A stretch of 64,000 bases of DNA from Alitta virens (lineage: Eukaryota > Annelida > Polychaeta > Phyllodocida > Nereididae). The notes under the pieces were generated by a model. The model was given only the letters and a program-made list of their open reading frames with translations. It did no database searches and was not told the origin of the DNA. A program made the translations under genes and the position numbers. Positions 24,413-36,689 of the stretch are shown piece by piece. Location of the stretch: contig OW028581.1 in NCBI GenBank assembly GCA_932294295.1, forward strand, positions 39,213,995 to 39,277,994. The letters run 5' to 3'. Numbering within the stretch: the stretch's first letter is position 1; each line of letters starts with the position of its first letter.

Positions 24413-24602
24413 TTGGTGGATTAGGGCTTTACGTCCTGTATTTCTGCACCTGATAGGCTAAATAGGCTAAATAGGACAGGCAGGGACTATGCAAGGAGAT
24501 GAAGGATAAAACAGACATCCAACTTAGGCTCGACTGGGAATTGAACCCGGGACCCAGTGGTTGGAAGCCCAGCACGCTACCACTGAGCTAGACCCCCACC
24601 CC
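24413..24602 (-). repeat. tRNA-derived SINE, family A, copy 6
   Basis: The most complete reverse copy: body, B-box (reverse of ggttcaattccc) and A-box (reverse of tagctcagtggtagcg) are all readable. It has a small internal duplication of aataggcta. Confidence 0.88.
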
Positions 24603-24689
24603 GAGCTACTATTAAGATGTGTACTGTACTATCATGGAATTGATAAATTTGGAATAGATAGATTTGGTTAGCTGGTGTAAATATTGCGG

Positions 24690-25115
24690 TGAGGCTATGT
24701 TTTATTTATTTTTTGTTAATTGAATAAAGCCACTCTTCCCAAAGGCTTAATGACATGCTGCTTTAGGGAAGGGTACAGTTTCGAATGTATTAAATGTAAT
24801 GTGGGAATTTTTTTAATCAAATTAAATTGTGTAAATGTAGAAGATTATGACAAGTAATTTTTATTTGTAGGCCTATTAAATTTGCATGAGTAACAATTTG
24901 GTATATTGCATTCCTCAATATAAGCCTTAACTGTCGTCTTTTTGACATAGGATTTAAAACCATGGAAACTATTTGTGTTTTATTTTCTTTGAAAATATTT
25001 GTCATATTGTTCATGTTTTAGGACAGTTATAGGATATACAGTGTCTGGCAAATTCATGTCTCACAGCGGGTAGCTTTAAATTGTTGGTATGTCTGGTTGC
25101 TTATCTGTGGTTTTT
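24690..25115 (-). mobile_element. LINE 3-prime remnant, copy 2
   Basis: Diverged relative of 14790-15195 in the same orientation. The minus strand has a 65-residue frame fragment with the same order of residues, ending upstream of a shared untranslated stretch. Too broken to be active. Confidence 0.55.
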
Positions 25116-25875
25116 ATGTTCACCATCACATAAAGAACAATCACAAATCTCTATGCAGTTCATTTGCCCTTTATTTATTATCGTTGAAAGACAATGGGTT
25201 CAGATGGGACGGATTTCACTGGCTCGTGTTGATAACATACCAGTCGATAGTAACCTCAGTCAGAAAACGTTTGGGAGCCAGTTTGGCATTTATGAAGCCG
25301 TTTGATGACCTGACACAATCTAGATTTCCTGAAATTGGAAGGAACTAAATTTAGTTTATTGTTGCTTATATATATATATATATATATATATAATCTTTAA
25401 TCACACACATAAATGGTGTACTTGATATGATTCATAGTTTTCTATTCCACTATTTGCAATATTTAAGCCCAATTTAGTGGAGGAATGCTTCTACACAAAC
25501 TTGTACAGGTTTTGAGACTTTGTCAGAACATGAGAATTAAGTGATGTTTCACATTAGCAATTATATTTAATATAATATATATAATTTACAAAGTGTAAAA
25601 AAAAAGTGGTAGATGATACGTAAAAGCATGACAAGATGAACGCGCTCTATTTCTATATGCATATTGTTAGATTTTGATGCTTAAATGTTTCTATTTCTGG
25701 TAGATTTTAACTACATGTGATGATTCAATATTTTCTTACCTTCATTTTTTGCAATTTTGTTGATAACATTGTTTGTTACAATACTCAAGTCTTCTGCAAG
25801 CTGTGATCCGAAGCAAACAGCAAATTTTTCTTGGTTCTTTCTCCACAGCACAAGTTTAATGGGACCAGCAGGTGT
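25116..25875. other. Stretch without a recognised gene
   Basis: Contains a short (TA)n run at about 25368-25392. It lies downstream of the mucin-like gene on the minus strand and probably includes its 3-prime flank. Confidence 0.35.
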
Positions 25876-25878
25876 TGC

Positions 25879-28688
25879 TCAGTGAAGACCTCTAGTGTTT
25901 TCCACATCACTCCTTATTGTAATATCTTTCCTAGAAAGAGAATCATTCAGAGCGATTAGTTGGCATGTGATACATCTAATAAGTAAATAGATGCTAATGT
26001 TAGAGTGAATAACTGCAAGCAATCTTACCCAGCCACTTTCAAATATGAAGCTGCTTGATCTTCATTGGGTGCTCGGGTCACAACTGGCATTGAGTTATTT
26101 GGAGCACTAGTCACATTTGGAAACACTGTGGTGTAGTTATGAGTGCTCGTCACATTTGGAAACACTGTGGTGTAGTTAGGAGTGCTCGTCACATTTGGAA
26201 ACACTGTGGTGTATTTTGAAGTGCTCATCACATTTGGAAACACTGTGGTGTAGTTTGGAGTGCTGGTCACATTTGGAAACACTGTGGTGTAGTTAGGAGT
26301 GCTCGTCACATTTGGAAACTCTGTGGTGTGGTTTGGAGTGCTGGTCACATTTGGAAACACTGTGGTGTAGTTTGGAGTGCTGGTCACATTTGGAAACACT
26401 GTGGTGTAGTTAGGAGTGCTCGTCACATTTGGAAACACTGTGGTGTAGTTAGGAGTGCTCGTCACATTTGGAAACACTGTGGTGTGGTTTGGAGTGCTGG
26501 TCACATTTGGAAACACTGTGGTGTAGTTAGGAGTGCTCCTCACATTTGGAAACACTGTGGTGTAGTTTGGAGTGCTGGTAACATTTGGAAACACTGAAGT
26601 GTAGTTTGGAGTGCTGGTCACATTTGGAAACACTGTGGTGTAGTTAGGAGTGCTCGTCACATTTGGAAACACTGTGGTGTAGTTAGGAATGCTCGTCACA
26701 TTTGGAAACGCAGTTGTGTAGTTTGGAGTGCTGGTCACATTTGGAAATGCAGTTGTGTAGTTTGGAGTGCTGGTCACATTTGGAAATGCAGTTGAGTAGT
26801 TTGGTGTACTGGTCACATTTAGAATTGCAGCTGTGTTGTTTGGAGTGCTGGTCACATTTGGAAACGCAGTTGTGTAGTTTGGAGTGCTCGTCACATTTGG
26901 AAACGCAGTTGTGTAGTTTGGAGTGCTGGTCACATTTGGAAACGCAGTTGTGTAGTTTGGAGTGCTGGTCACATTTTGAAATGCAGTTGTGTAGTTTGGA
27001 GTGCTGGTCACATTTGGAAATGCAGTTGAGTAGTTTGGTGTACTGGTCACATTTAGAATTGCAGCTGTGTTGTTTGGAGTGCTGGTCACATTTGGAAACG
27101 CAGTTGTGTAGTTTGGAGTGCTCGTCACATTTGGAAACGCAGTTGTGTAGTTTGGAGTGCTGGTCACATTTGGAAATGCAGTTGTGTAGTTTGGAGTGCT
27201 GGTCACATTTGAAAATGCAGTTGTGTAGTTTGGAGTGCTGGTCACATTTGGAAACGCAGTTGTGTAGTTTGGAGTGCTGGTCACATTTGGAAACGCAGTT
27301 GAGTAGTTTGGTGTACTGGCCACACTTAGAATTGCAGCTGTGTTGTTTGGAGTGCTGGTCACATTTGGAAATGCAGTTGTGTAGTTTGGAGTGCTGGTCA
27401 CATTTGGAAATGCAGTTGTGTAGTTTGGAGTGCTGGTCACATTTGGAAACGCAGTTGTGTAGTTTGGAGTGCTGGTCACATTTGGAAATGCAGTTGTGTA
27501 GTTTGGAGTGCTGGTCACATTTGGAAACGCAGTTGTGTAGTTTGGAGTGCTGGTCACATTTGGAAACGCAGTTGAGTAGTTTGGTGTACTGGTCACACTT
27601 AGAATTGCAGCTGTGTTGTTTGGAGTGCTGGTCACATTTGGAAATGCAGTTGTGTAGTTTGGAGTGCTGGTCACATTTGGAAATGCAGTTGTGTAGTTTG
27701 GAGTGCTGGTCACATTTGGAAACGCAGTTGTGTAGTTTGGAGTGCTGGTCACATTTGGAAATGCAGTTGTGTAGTTTGGAGTGCTGGTCACATTTGGAAA
27801 CGCAGTTGTGTAGTTTGGAGTGCTGGTCACATCTGGAAACACAGTTGTGTAGTTTGGAGTGCTGGTCACATTTGGAAACGCAGTTGAGTAGTTTGGTGTA
27901 CAGGTCACATTTAGAATTGCAGCTGTGTTGTTTGGAGTGCTGGTCACATTTGGAAATGCAGTTGTGTAGTTTGGAGTGCTGGTCACATTTGGAAACGCAG
28001 TTGTGTAGTTTGGAGTGCTGGTCACATTTGGAAATGCAGTTGTGTAGTTTGGAGTGCTGGTCACATTTGGAAACGCAGTTGTGTAGTTTGGAGTGCTGGT
28101 CACATTTGGAAACGCAGTTGTGTAGTTTGGAGTGCTGGTCACATTTGGAAATGCAGTTGTGTAGTTTGGAGTGCTGGTCACATTTGGAAATGCAGTTGTG
28201 TAGTTTGGAGTGCTGGTCACATTTGGAAATGCAGTTGTGTAGTTTGGAGTGCTGGTCACATTTGGAAACGCAGTTGTGTAGTTTGGAGTGCTGGTCACAT
28301 TTGGAAATGCAGTTGTGTAGTTTGGAGTGCTGGTCACATTTGGAAAGGTGGTGGTATAATTCAGACCGCTGGTGGCATTTGGAAACGATGTGGTGTAGTT
28401 GGGAGTGCTGGTTACATTGGTTAAAGTGGTGGTGTTCTTCAGAATGATGTCGTTTTCGATGAATCTTCTGTTCCGTTGCACAGCCCTGGATTCGATTTCA
28501 AGGACCAGGATTATTACTATAGCGATTGCTGCTAGGATCAACTTGCCCATTCCTGCTGTTACTTTTGCTATTACTTTTGCTGTCACTGTTGCTGTTTCTA
28601 TTGCAGTCCGTTGTTGACTGGTTGTTGGTGATGTTTGTGCAGCAACAATGATTTGCTTCAGTTTTATAGTGAGATAGGTGTGGTTCAT
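25879..28688 (-). CDS. Type II membrane protein with mucin-like sequon repeats
   Basis: The main exon starts at ATG 28688. After about 48 residues rich in T and A, a hydrophobic segment (LILAAIAIVIILVLEI) fits a signal-anchor, and it is followed by basic residues. The rest is a tandem array of a 13-residue unit, PNVTSTPNYTTAF, with nearly sixty copies; almost every unit has two N-glycosylation sequons (NVT, NYT) and many T/S. It reads as a heavily glycosylated extracellular stalk or coat protein; function unknown. The exon can end at a donor (gtaaga, boundary at 26029), with a terminal exon at 25930-25879 adding about 16 residues; phases match. Without splicing, the frame would stop at the TAA inside that donor. 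Repeat number is likely polymorphic and hard to assemble. Confidence 0.78.
26090..28360. repeat. 39-bp coding minisatellite with higher-order structure
   Basis: The 39-bp unit encodes the 13-residue repeat of the minus-strand gene. Two zones are visible: at lower coordinates (C-terminal) units carry cactgtggtgtag, and from about 26700 upward units carry gcagttgtgtag. In the second zone a distinct unit pair (with gcagctgtgttgtttgg followed by gcagttgagtagtttgg) recurs every 5 to 8 units, at about 26790, 27030, 27310, 27590 and 27890. That periodic pair marks a higher-order repeat. Confidence 0.9.
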
Positions 28689-28689
28689 T

Positions 28690-29387
28690 CACATTTTATC
28701 ACTTGTGGGCTGCTGCTATCTGTAACAGATTGTCTCGAACCATTTGTGAATTTTGATAAATTTCGGGAACACCCAAGTTATGGCATTGTACAGCATTGTT
28801 GTTGTGAATGTATTGAGTGAGAAAATGAACATATGGCTCTCTGCCATACAAGAGTTTGGGTCTGATAGTAAAGTTTTTGTCAATACAAAGGTTAAATCTA
28901 TTTTTAGAGTAGTATATATAATGAATGGATTTTGATTCTTGGCTTATTTTGTAGCTAGAGTTCATTGTTTCCGAACTGTAGCTACTAGATTGGTTTGGTC
29001 GTTGCAAACAAAATAACAACAACTACACATTCATCTGACACAGGAAATATAAGGTTCACACATCACATTCAGTTGTACATGCAGAATATTTGGTTGAAGT
29101 AAATACTAATGTGAGTTTACGATTTCTTTAGAAATTATATTTATTTCCCGATTACGAAAACTAGTGTGAATTGTTGGCTTGTTCGAGTATCAGACTATCA
29201 GTGCTATATTTTTCAAAATGTTGAAATGATAAATAAGAAAAGATTATTGGATCTTCTCATGTTTTATTAATTGAACCAATTGGTACAAATTTGTTGAATT
29301 CATAAAGAACACATATTTAGGCTGCTAGACCCGGTTTCGTTTAATTTTAAAAGGGATGAAATTGATATACACTGTTTCATTTTGCAG
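28690..29387. other. Stretch without a recognised gene
   Basis: Probably contains the 5-prime flank of the mucin-like gene. A minus-strand frame at 28699-29022 has no family features. Confidence 0.35.
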
Positions 29388-29506
29388 ATATCAACGAATG
29401 CCTGAAAGAGGTCTGCCGAGATTGAGCAACCTTAAAGAGGGATCTTGTGTCTGTGCCTGTCCAGAAGGTTCCCAGCCATCGAATGGTCCTTGCTCTCAAT
29501 GCAAAG
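29388..29506 (+). pseudogene. Broken calcium-binding EGF-like exon
   Basis: Bounded by a good acceptor (cattttgcag, ending 29387) and donor (aaag followed by gtaaat). The first part reads as the start of a calcium-binding EGF domain (DINECLKEVC) in one frame, which then hits a stop. The remainder of the domain (EGSCVCACPEG and two further cysteines) is in another frame. The exon is 119 nt, not compatible with the usual phase-1 symmetric EGF exon, so an indel near 29424 is likely. Neighbouring EGF exons were not found. Either a pseudo-exon or a local sequence error in a real gene that extends outside what I can see. Confidence 0.65.
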
Positions 29507-29659
29507 GTAAATTTTCTCTTTGGATTTCCGAATTTATTGGTCTCTGTATGTTGTGTTCTGTCAGTTGTCTTTTCTGCTGTCTTTATTTTTCCTCACTAAA
29601 AAAAATACTTAAACATAACTACTTACTTTAAAGTAATAAACAAAGGCATTTTACACAAT

Positions 29660-29931
29660 GTGAAACAGGTATGCAAGGAGAGTCATTACCTGCACAAACA
29701 CGCACTAGGTACCTGCCTCATCTCATGAAAATAGACCAGTTTATACATAAAAGAATAATAAAGCTTGTGCACTCAATACTAAACTGCAAGCACAAAACGG
29801 TAAAATACCTTGCCAACATAGGCCAACACCTGAGCAGGATTGGTCATGCTACCAAAGTACCAGTGACTGAATTGACAAAAGTAAATCCAAACTTTACTCT
29901 AGCACTGAAATGCTCAACGGAAGATCACTAA
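29660..29931 (+). mobile_element. Retroelement ORF fragment (probable LINE)
   Basis: An 80-residue frame contains a segment of the form RIIKLVHSILNCKHKTVKYL followed by a G..L pattern, which I associate with connecting regions of LINE ORF2 proteins. The frame is isolated and there is no polymerase core nearby. Assigned by resemblance only. Confidence 0.35.
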
Positions 29932-29934
29932 ATT

Positions 29935-30744
29935 ATACAGTTAAATTTGCAATTTTAATTTAATTCATATTTGCAATACACCATATTGTGATGCATCATG
30001 TTGTAAAGTTCACCCACCCAATTTTGTATGTATTCTAGTTTTAGCCATTTTTAGTACAGCCATTTTTAAACTGGAAGCATGTGATCTCATAGTTACTTCT
30101 GCCTACCTCTCAATGAGCATATATATATACATGACATAAGGATTTTATGTTGTAGAGTCATTGTTTTGTATTATAGATTTAATATTTCATTATTTTGTAT
30201 TATAAAATCATGGCCTCTGGGAATTCAAACTTTAATGTTTGGCTAGGGGTTTTATTATAATCTTGCCCTGATAGAGAGCTCTGGGATAATGCATGTTAAG
30301 CTGATGCAGCACACAGTGTCAGACTAATTATCAGAGCTTATAGATTGCACTTCATTTGCCTCTCTCATGTTCCAGTGCATTGTGTATTTAACGTTTAGCA
30401 ATTCCCTTTGTAATAAATTGATTATGCAATGTTAAGCAGCACTAAGCCTAGCCCGAGAAACTCTGACTGACCACACGCCGCTGTCAGCTATATATTCATA
30501 TTGTGACGTTTATAGTGAGCCGCCATTGGTGATAAATTGCCACTTTTTACTTAAATTGTCAAAGCTTTATCATATATAAGTAAAGAGAAAAAAGAAATTT
30601 TAGGTATTAAGTTAGACATATGTCAACATACTAAATGAAAATATTAATAGAAACACACTTTGCCTTATGAAGAAAACAGTCTATTTCTGGTGGATCACAT
30701 CTGTGATTAATATGATATAAATGCAATGTAAATGTCTGGGTTTA
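29935..30744. other. Stretch without a recognised gene
   Basis: AT-rich; no supported frame or repeat. Confidence 0.35.
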
Positions 30745-31055
30745 GAGTCCGTTATCCTCGCGGATGAGCTCAACCGACTATAACAATTACACCATTGGCA
30801 GGCCTGTTCAAGCTTGAGCCTTTCTCAATGCAACTCCCAGGGGAGTTAGCATGCAGCCAATTATGACGCTTCATGGGTCAAGCACTCACAATTGCCATCT
30901 CTGCCGGTAGCCAAGTACCCTTCACACCTGGATGGAGTGGAGCAAAGAGTAACAGAGTACCTGCTCAGTTCCTCCCTGCCTTTGCTGGGGTCCGAACCTA
31001 CAGTCTTACACTTTGCATGCGAGCACCTTGACCACTAGGCCGAGGCACCTCTTTC
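30745..31055 (-). repeat. tRNA-derived SINE, family C, single copy
   Basis: On the minus strand a tRNA-like head (ggcctagtggtcaaggtgct, then aggttcggaccc) is followed by about 200 bp of non-tRNA body. It is longer than families A and B and shares no body sequence with them. Only one copy is seen in the window. Confidence 0.6.
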
Positions 31056-31572
31056 AATATTTTGACATTTTTTATTGACATTAGTGTGAAGTTCAACTTA
31101 CAGTATCAAAAGTATATCCAAATTATTTCTTTACTTCATTGCTCTTATACATGTTGGTGGTATGACGAAAGCTTGAAAAATTGATATTCTAAGCTAGTAA
31201 ATCCCATATGTTCATTTGGAAGGAATGGAGCAAGTCCTCGTTTGGCATCGAATGGCATTGTAGTGTTTTATTGAGAAAGTGACATGTCCAATTAGTGGAT
31301 ATAGCACATTTATTCCATGAGTGGAGTATTAAAATTAAAGTAGAAAACAAACAGATGCTTGTATACCAGTCTTTTATTACTTTTGATACCAATAACCTGT
31401 GTTACAGTGACTTATTTTACCCTTCCAGAGCAGATTATATACCTATAGATGTACAATATACACTTTAGGCAATTATAGCAACATTCTTGGCAACACCCCA
31501 GAACTATTCCTCTTTGGATTTTTTATTTTATTTACACTGTTTAAAGTTATGCGATCAGTACAGCCCAACATT

Positions 31573-34500
31573 TTATTCACGATCCAAATTATGTCCCAGT
31601 CGGATCTTGACACTCCTGATGCAGATTTTGTTGGAGTCAATGGGAAAGTAGCGCCTCTTCATCCTCGAATAAAGTCGGTTGAAAAATAGTTCCACCCGCT
31701 CCTCCGCCATCCAAATGACTGACAGTTTCTGCGATTTAAAATCGGGTTGTTCGTATTAGTTACATGGCAGTAATGGTAATACATATTTAAGATTGATGCA
31801 AATTTCTAAAATTGCACTGCTATGTTTCAATGTCAATATTTGGTTGCTCAACAATATATTGTGTATTGATAATGTATGATAGTAAAAGCCATCTAGTGAA
31901 TACAGGCAATGATGATTCACTAATTTTGGACATATGATTGTCTGCATTTGAACAATTGTATTTAATGTAACCTGACATAACATTAAACTGAATATTAACT
32001 TCTGTTGCATTTCTATACGGCTGACCTTGTGACTTTATAAAAAAAAATATATATATATCCTTGGAGCCGATTTCATCAACTTGCAAACTAACTCTAAATG
32101 ATGTCATGGTAATCTAAGACTCTCATTGGCTGAGGGCCTGCCTTAACCAATGTGATTTATGGGTTCACCTGACGTCATCTGGAGTTTAATTTCCAATCTG
32201 CTATAATCTTGCATGTGGCAACCAAAGCAAATTTACCTGAATGGTGACAATAACTCGTTCGTTCTCGTAGACATAACCCACAGTGTTGGAAAAGAGCGCG
32301 ATGAGAAAATTGAGAAGAAGAATAACAACGATCATGACGAAGACCACGTGTAGAAGGAGGATGCTGGAGTCACTTCCGGTTGCCTTGATAGAGGAAAAGT
32401 CCACCATGTTCAGCATGATGGTAAACACCTGTGGAAAAATAGGAAAAAGCTGTGGTGAGTAAATTATAGCAATTGAGAACTTGCTTCGGTCATTATTTAC
32501 CCTTTATTCGCTCTTAATGATGGTGCTGTGTCCTAATTATTTGGGGAGAAAGAGGTAACTTGAGCCACCTTTTGCTTCAAGGGTGCAAACTGAATTAAAT
32601 ATTTGTATCACAGAAAAAAATTGCAGACAAAAACTTGACCAGATAAGTGAAATCATTTCCATACTACGTCACAAAGAAATCTTAGAGAGTGAAGATTCAG
32701 TACAGGTCACCACCTCATTGATATCATTTGTGAGTTGCCTGTAACAAGGGGTGCCTCAACGTACCCCTGAGTCAACTTACCCCATTCTCCGCAGTGTTAA
32801 ATGATTAGTTTCATAAGACTTAAGTGAGGTGGCCATCATACAGAATGTCCTAATGAGGACACCTTTCAAAATACAATGCTTCAACTATTTACACATTTTG
32901 GTCCTGACTGCAGCCAAAGGATTTCATTCATGGCTACACCTGTCAGGGTTAACCCTAACCCTGAACCCAAACCCTGACTAACCCTAACCCTGAATAACCC
33001 TAACCCTAAAGCCCCCATCTCACATAGCCGGTTTTGCCATAGTGAACCCATAGTATTATATAACGGTTACGCACTGCACTACCGTTCAAAGCTGATAGCT
33101 ACCCGGCGATACCCGGCGATACCTGTCGAGTCACCCCTGGGACTCCTGGCCAAGCCGGGAGTTTCGGAGCCGGCAGCCGGGTGTGCCATGCTTGCATGGC
33201 ATACCCGTGGCAGACTCCCGGGTGTCCAACAACCGTCACAAGTCGGCAGATTACCTGTGGAAATCGGCGGATTACCCGTGGAAGTCAGCGGATTACCCGT
33301 GGAAGTCAGCGAGTTATCCGTGCCTAATTTTAGCCATAGTAAACCCGACGGCTTGTTGAGGGGTACTGGGGGTAAGTCGACGAGTGATACGGGTGACTCG
33401 ACAGCTTCCACGGGTGACTCGCTGACTGCTACCAGCATCAGCATCAGCTTAGGCAGGGAGGGGGGTTGTATATACTTTAAAAGGCTGCTGTTCCCCTAAT
33501 ATTAGTCCGATATTCCATACGTGTTTTTCGGATCGAAAATAGACCAATTATGAAGCGAGATATTCTATATCATATAATAAGCATATAAATCTATCTGTCT
33601 CTCTAAACTATCTATCTGTCTCTCTAAACTATCCATCTATCTATCTATCATATCTACATTAAAGAACAGCGATTAATGTTGGGGGCGTTTTTGACAAGAA
33701 TATTCTTGTTTTTGCCCAGTATACCTTATTAATTTCCTCACCTTATCTATTATATAAATTATACACAGCGTTCACAGCCATCACAGGCTAGGGCCTCCTC
33801 ATCATCTTTAACTGCCATGCTGCAGGAATTACAAGGGTGCTGGACGGAAGGACTTTTCCTTGGGTTTTGTAAAAGTCAATTAACCTATATATGTAATAGC
33901 AATCTGAATTGACCATTATGTCAATTGCTATTAGCATTTTGAATGATACAAAGAATGGGGTAAATCATGCTTTTTCATCATTGATCACAAGCATTAATTG
34001 AAATTCTGAATTTCAACTGATTCCTGTTTATTATGCATATTAAAGAGGGAGATTGTCTATAATTTGTTTTGATCATGGATGGAACATGCAATATCAATTT
34101 TATTTCCAGTTGGATTATTTTCAGAAACAACAACAAGAACAAAATAATAATAATTTATATAAAATGAAATAAATATCTAAAATGATTACTCTAAACTAGA
34201 GTATATCTATCTATAGATAGGTGTTATAGCTCTATAGACATCTTTATCAAGTCGGAATTTTATTGGCAACAAGCCAACAAACACAAGGGCGAGTTTTTTT
34301 ATTGGGCGAGTTAAAATTGGGCGAGTTGACTGCCCCCCCCCCCCATAGCTCATGTCTCACAATGTTATCATTGTTTTATTTTTTATCGATTACGATTCAA
34401 TGAATTATTGATGGTAACGTATTATCAGGTGAAGATCTTATAACTATCTGTCCCTGATTAATTCAGTCTTTATTTGACGAAAATCTGACTAATATTAGGG

Positions 34501-36519
34501 GAGCAGCAGCCTTTTAAAGAAGCGCTCAGCCCTTCCTGCATTGATACAGTCCGGGCGCGGATGTTTGCGGGAGCACCACTATTTGCCTCCGCAAACCCAG
34601 CTGCCTTCTCAGACAAATAACTCGCTTAATAATTGGACTAATATTAGGGGAGCAGCAGCCTTTTAGAGTATATACAACCCCCTCCACTGCTGCATGTACA
34701 AAATTTTATTCGACGAGTGACTCGCCGGGTTCTACAAGAGACTCGCCGAGTCTATCGTACAACCCTACGAGTCACTCCTACAACTCAGCGAGTTACTCCT
34801 GGAAGCCGTCGAGTCTCTCGTGGAATTCGTCCACTAATTGGCCGTATCCGCCGAGTCACCCGTAGAACCCACCGAGTCACCTGTAGAACCCGCCGAGTCA
34901 CCCGTAGTACTCGCCGAGTCATCCGTAGAACCCTTTTTGCCGCCAGAATCCGTCGCCAACCCGGCAAAAAAAGCTGTTGCATAAACGTTACGTCATACTA
35001 CGGCAAAACCGGCTATGTGAGACCTAGGCTTAACCTGTTAAACCACTTCTTTTATTCTTGTTGGAAACCTCTCTGGAAAACCGTCAACTGACACCTGATT
35101 TACCAGAGAATTATGTGGATCAGAGAAGTCCTGCAAGTTTCAGTTTTTACCACACAGGACACATTTTGTGATCAGAAACAAGAGTTATATTCATAGAGAA
35201 CATATGTAATAAGATCACAGTTCAAAGCTGTATTGGTTATAGTAGGATTCAGCATAAATGTCCACCTGGTTTTATTTTTATTTTTTTGTTTTGGTCATAT
35301 GTTTCCATTAAAGGCACGGAGCAGCATACAATGGACAGATATGATAGTTGATAAAACCCTTCTGTGAAACAATTAACTAAAAGGTTTGTTATATTCTGCA
35401 TTGATTTCTGCTGTTCTCTATGCCCATGACAAATAGCCATCATGATGACAAGATAAAACAATTTCCTTGGGGGAAATCATAACCATTTTTCTATACACAC
35501 AACTTGAACTGTACAGAACATGGTCTAAAAATACCCTGCAACTAGCCAACTACTATTCCATTACTTGGAGAGGCAATTAACTGCAACAGACTTGAGCCTC
35601 TTTTCAACATAGTAATGTCTCTTGATTGGCACACCATGCACTTAGGCCTTACTGCACTGAGGGACAAGATTTCTGGGCTCTGGAACTCTCCAATCAGTTG
35701 GACCTACTGAGTCTCAAATAAACAGACCGGAAATGAGGTGGAGTTGAAGGAAGTAGCATGAATACCAGCCTCTGAATGTGCAGGCAGCAGTGCATTATGG
35801 GAGCATTGTGGTCAGGTCATACAGAGGTAATTACCTCCAAGCATCCGACTTATATATGCACATGAATGAGTGCAAAGATAATTTGGGATTAAGTAAATTA
35901 ATAAAGCTGCATGGAGAAAAGGCCCTTCTACAAAAGATAACTAGAAATTTACAATCTGAACAAAGTTAATTGATAAGATATATCCAGTAAGCTTCCCAGA
36001 CAACATGCCCCAGACTTTAGGCCATGACGGCTGCCACCCAGATAGCATTTCAAATCGGGACAACATTGGCGCAATGTTGGAGGTGTTGATACAATGTTGA
36101 TCCGATGTCAGCCAATATTAAAACAATGTCACACCCATTTGGAATGTTATCTTGGCAATGGCTAACATTGGAACGATGTCGAAATGATTTGGCATGACAT
36201 CGGGGTTCGCGTAAAGGTAAATATTTGGCAGATCCAGCTATATTCTGTATACCCCCAGCAACAAGACTGGAACCAGCTAGCCCTTATTTTGTATCAAGGA
36301 ATATTCAGTGTCATCTCATCATTACATCTGCCTCTGGCAGCTGGTATACTTACAGTATAGTGAGTATGAAGGAGATCCTGGAACCCTTCGTGTCGACTGG
36401 AGGCTGGGCTGTCTCTAGTTATTCTATAGAAGACGTAAACAAATGGCAGAGTGAACATGAGAAAGACGACCATGAAGTGGAGAAGGTCCCTCAGCATTCG
36501 TTGGATGGTTACCACAAAT
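31573..36519 (-). CDS. TRP-like cation channel, last three exons (5-prime part missing)
   Basis: Exons 36519-36354, 32428-32237 and 31728-31573 join in phase with good splice sites (acceptors cttcttcag and tttttccacag; donors gtaagt and gtaaat) and end in a TAA. The visible 170 residues fit the end of an ion-transport domain: a basic linker (QRMLRDLLHF), a hydrophobic S5 segment, a pore loop (GFQDLLHTHYT then VFTIMLNMVDF), and a very hydrophobic S6 (MIVVILLLNFLIALFSNTVG) followed by a charged C-terminal helix with YENERVIVTIQ. The S6 end resembles TRP channels; the subfamily is not settled. Channels of this class conduct cations across membranes. Upstream exons with S1-S4 were not found, so the gene start is missing. 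The second intron holds the transposon copy at 33.0-35.0 kb. Confidence 0.8.
32948..33006. repeat. Degenerate interstitial telomere-like repeat
   Basis: About eight units of ccctaa/ccctga type (aaccctaaccctgaa). It ends exactly where the transposon copy at 33011 begins. Confidence 0.75.
33011..35029. mobile_element. Unfamiliar DNA transposon, copy 1 (non-autonomous)
   Basis: The left end (gccccc.tctcacatagccgg) is matched in reverse at the right end (ccggctatgtgaga). Terminal inverted repeats are about 60 bp. Flanks are TAAA on the left and TTAA on the right, a possible degenerate TTAA target duplication. Inside each end are about 400 bp of CG-rich irregular repeats of the type gagtcacccgtagaacc. 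Further in are repeated inverted blocks containing ggggagcagcagcctttt and attagtccgat, and then an AT-rich core (33660-34490) nearly identical to 41990-42390 of copy 2. No transposase frame. Confidence 0.75.
35034..36038. other. Stretch without a recognised gene
   Basis: Lies in the first visible intron of the TRP-like gene. No supported frame. Confidence 0.35.
36039..36155. mobile_element. Short inverted-repeat element (MITE family 2), copy 2
   Basis: The outer arms cagatagcatttcaaatcgg and ccatttggaatgttatcttg match those at 7260-7352. The interior has repeated acaatgttg words. A third, truncated relative is at about 37935-37992 (right arm only). Confidence 0.6.
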
Positions 36520-36689
36520 CTGAAGAAGAAAATAAAGCATTGTGTTATCTTCGTGACAAGGTTGAACAAGGATATGTCATATCTGAGGATGGCATATGCG
36601 TATGGTAAGGCGGATGAGGTGTTTGCTTGCTAAGCGAAATGTAGTAGGTTTGAAACCGGCTTTGCATTTAGGAAGTGGCCAGTATATTA

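Noticed and set aside
26328..28447. Long plus-strand open frames with repeated CSLECWSHLE units
   Set aside because: They are antisense reads of the 39-bp repeat, whose length is a multiple of three. The minus strand has the signal-anchor and a sensible start.
33079..35091. Frames in the CG-rich ends of transposon copy 1 (and the like in copy 2)
   Set aside because: They come from irregular repeats of gagtcacccg type; both strands and several frames are open there.
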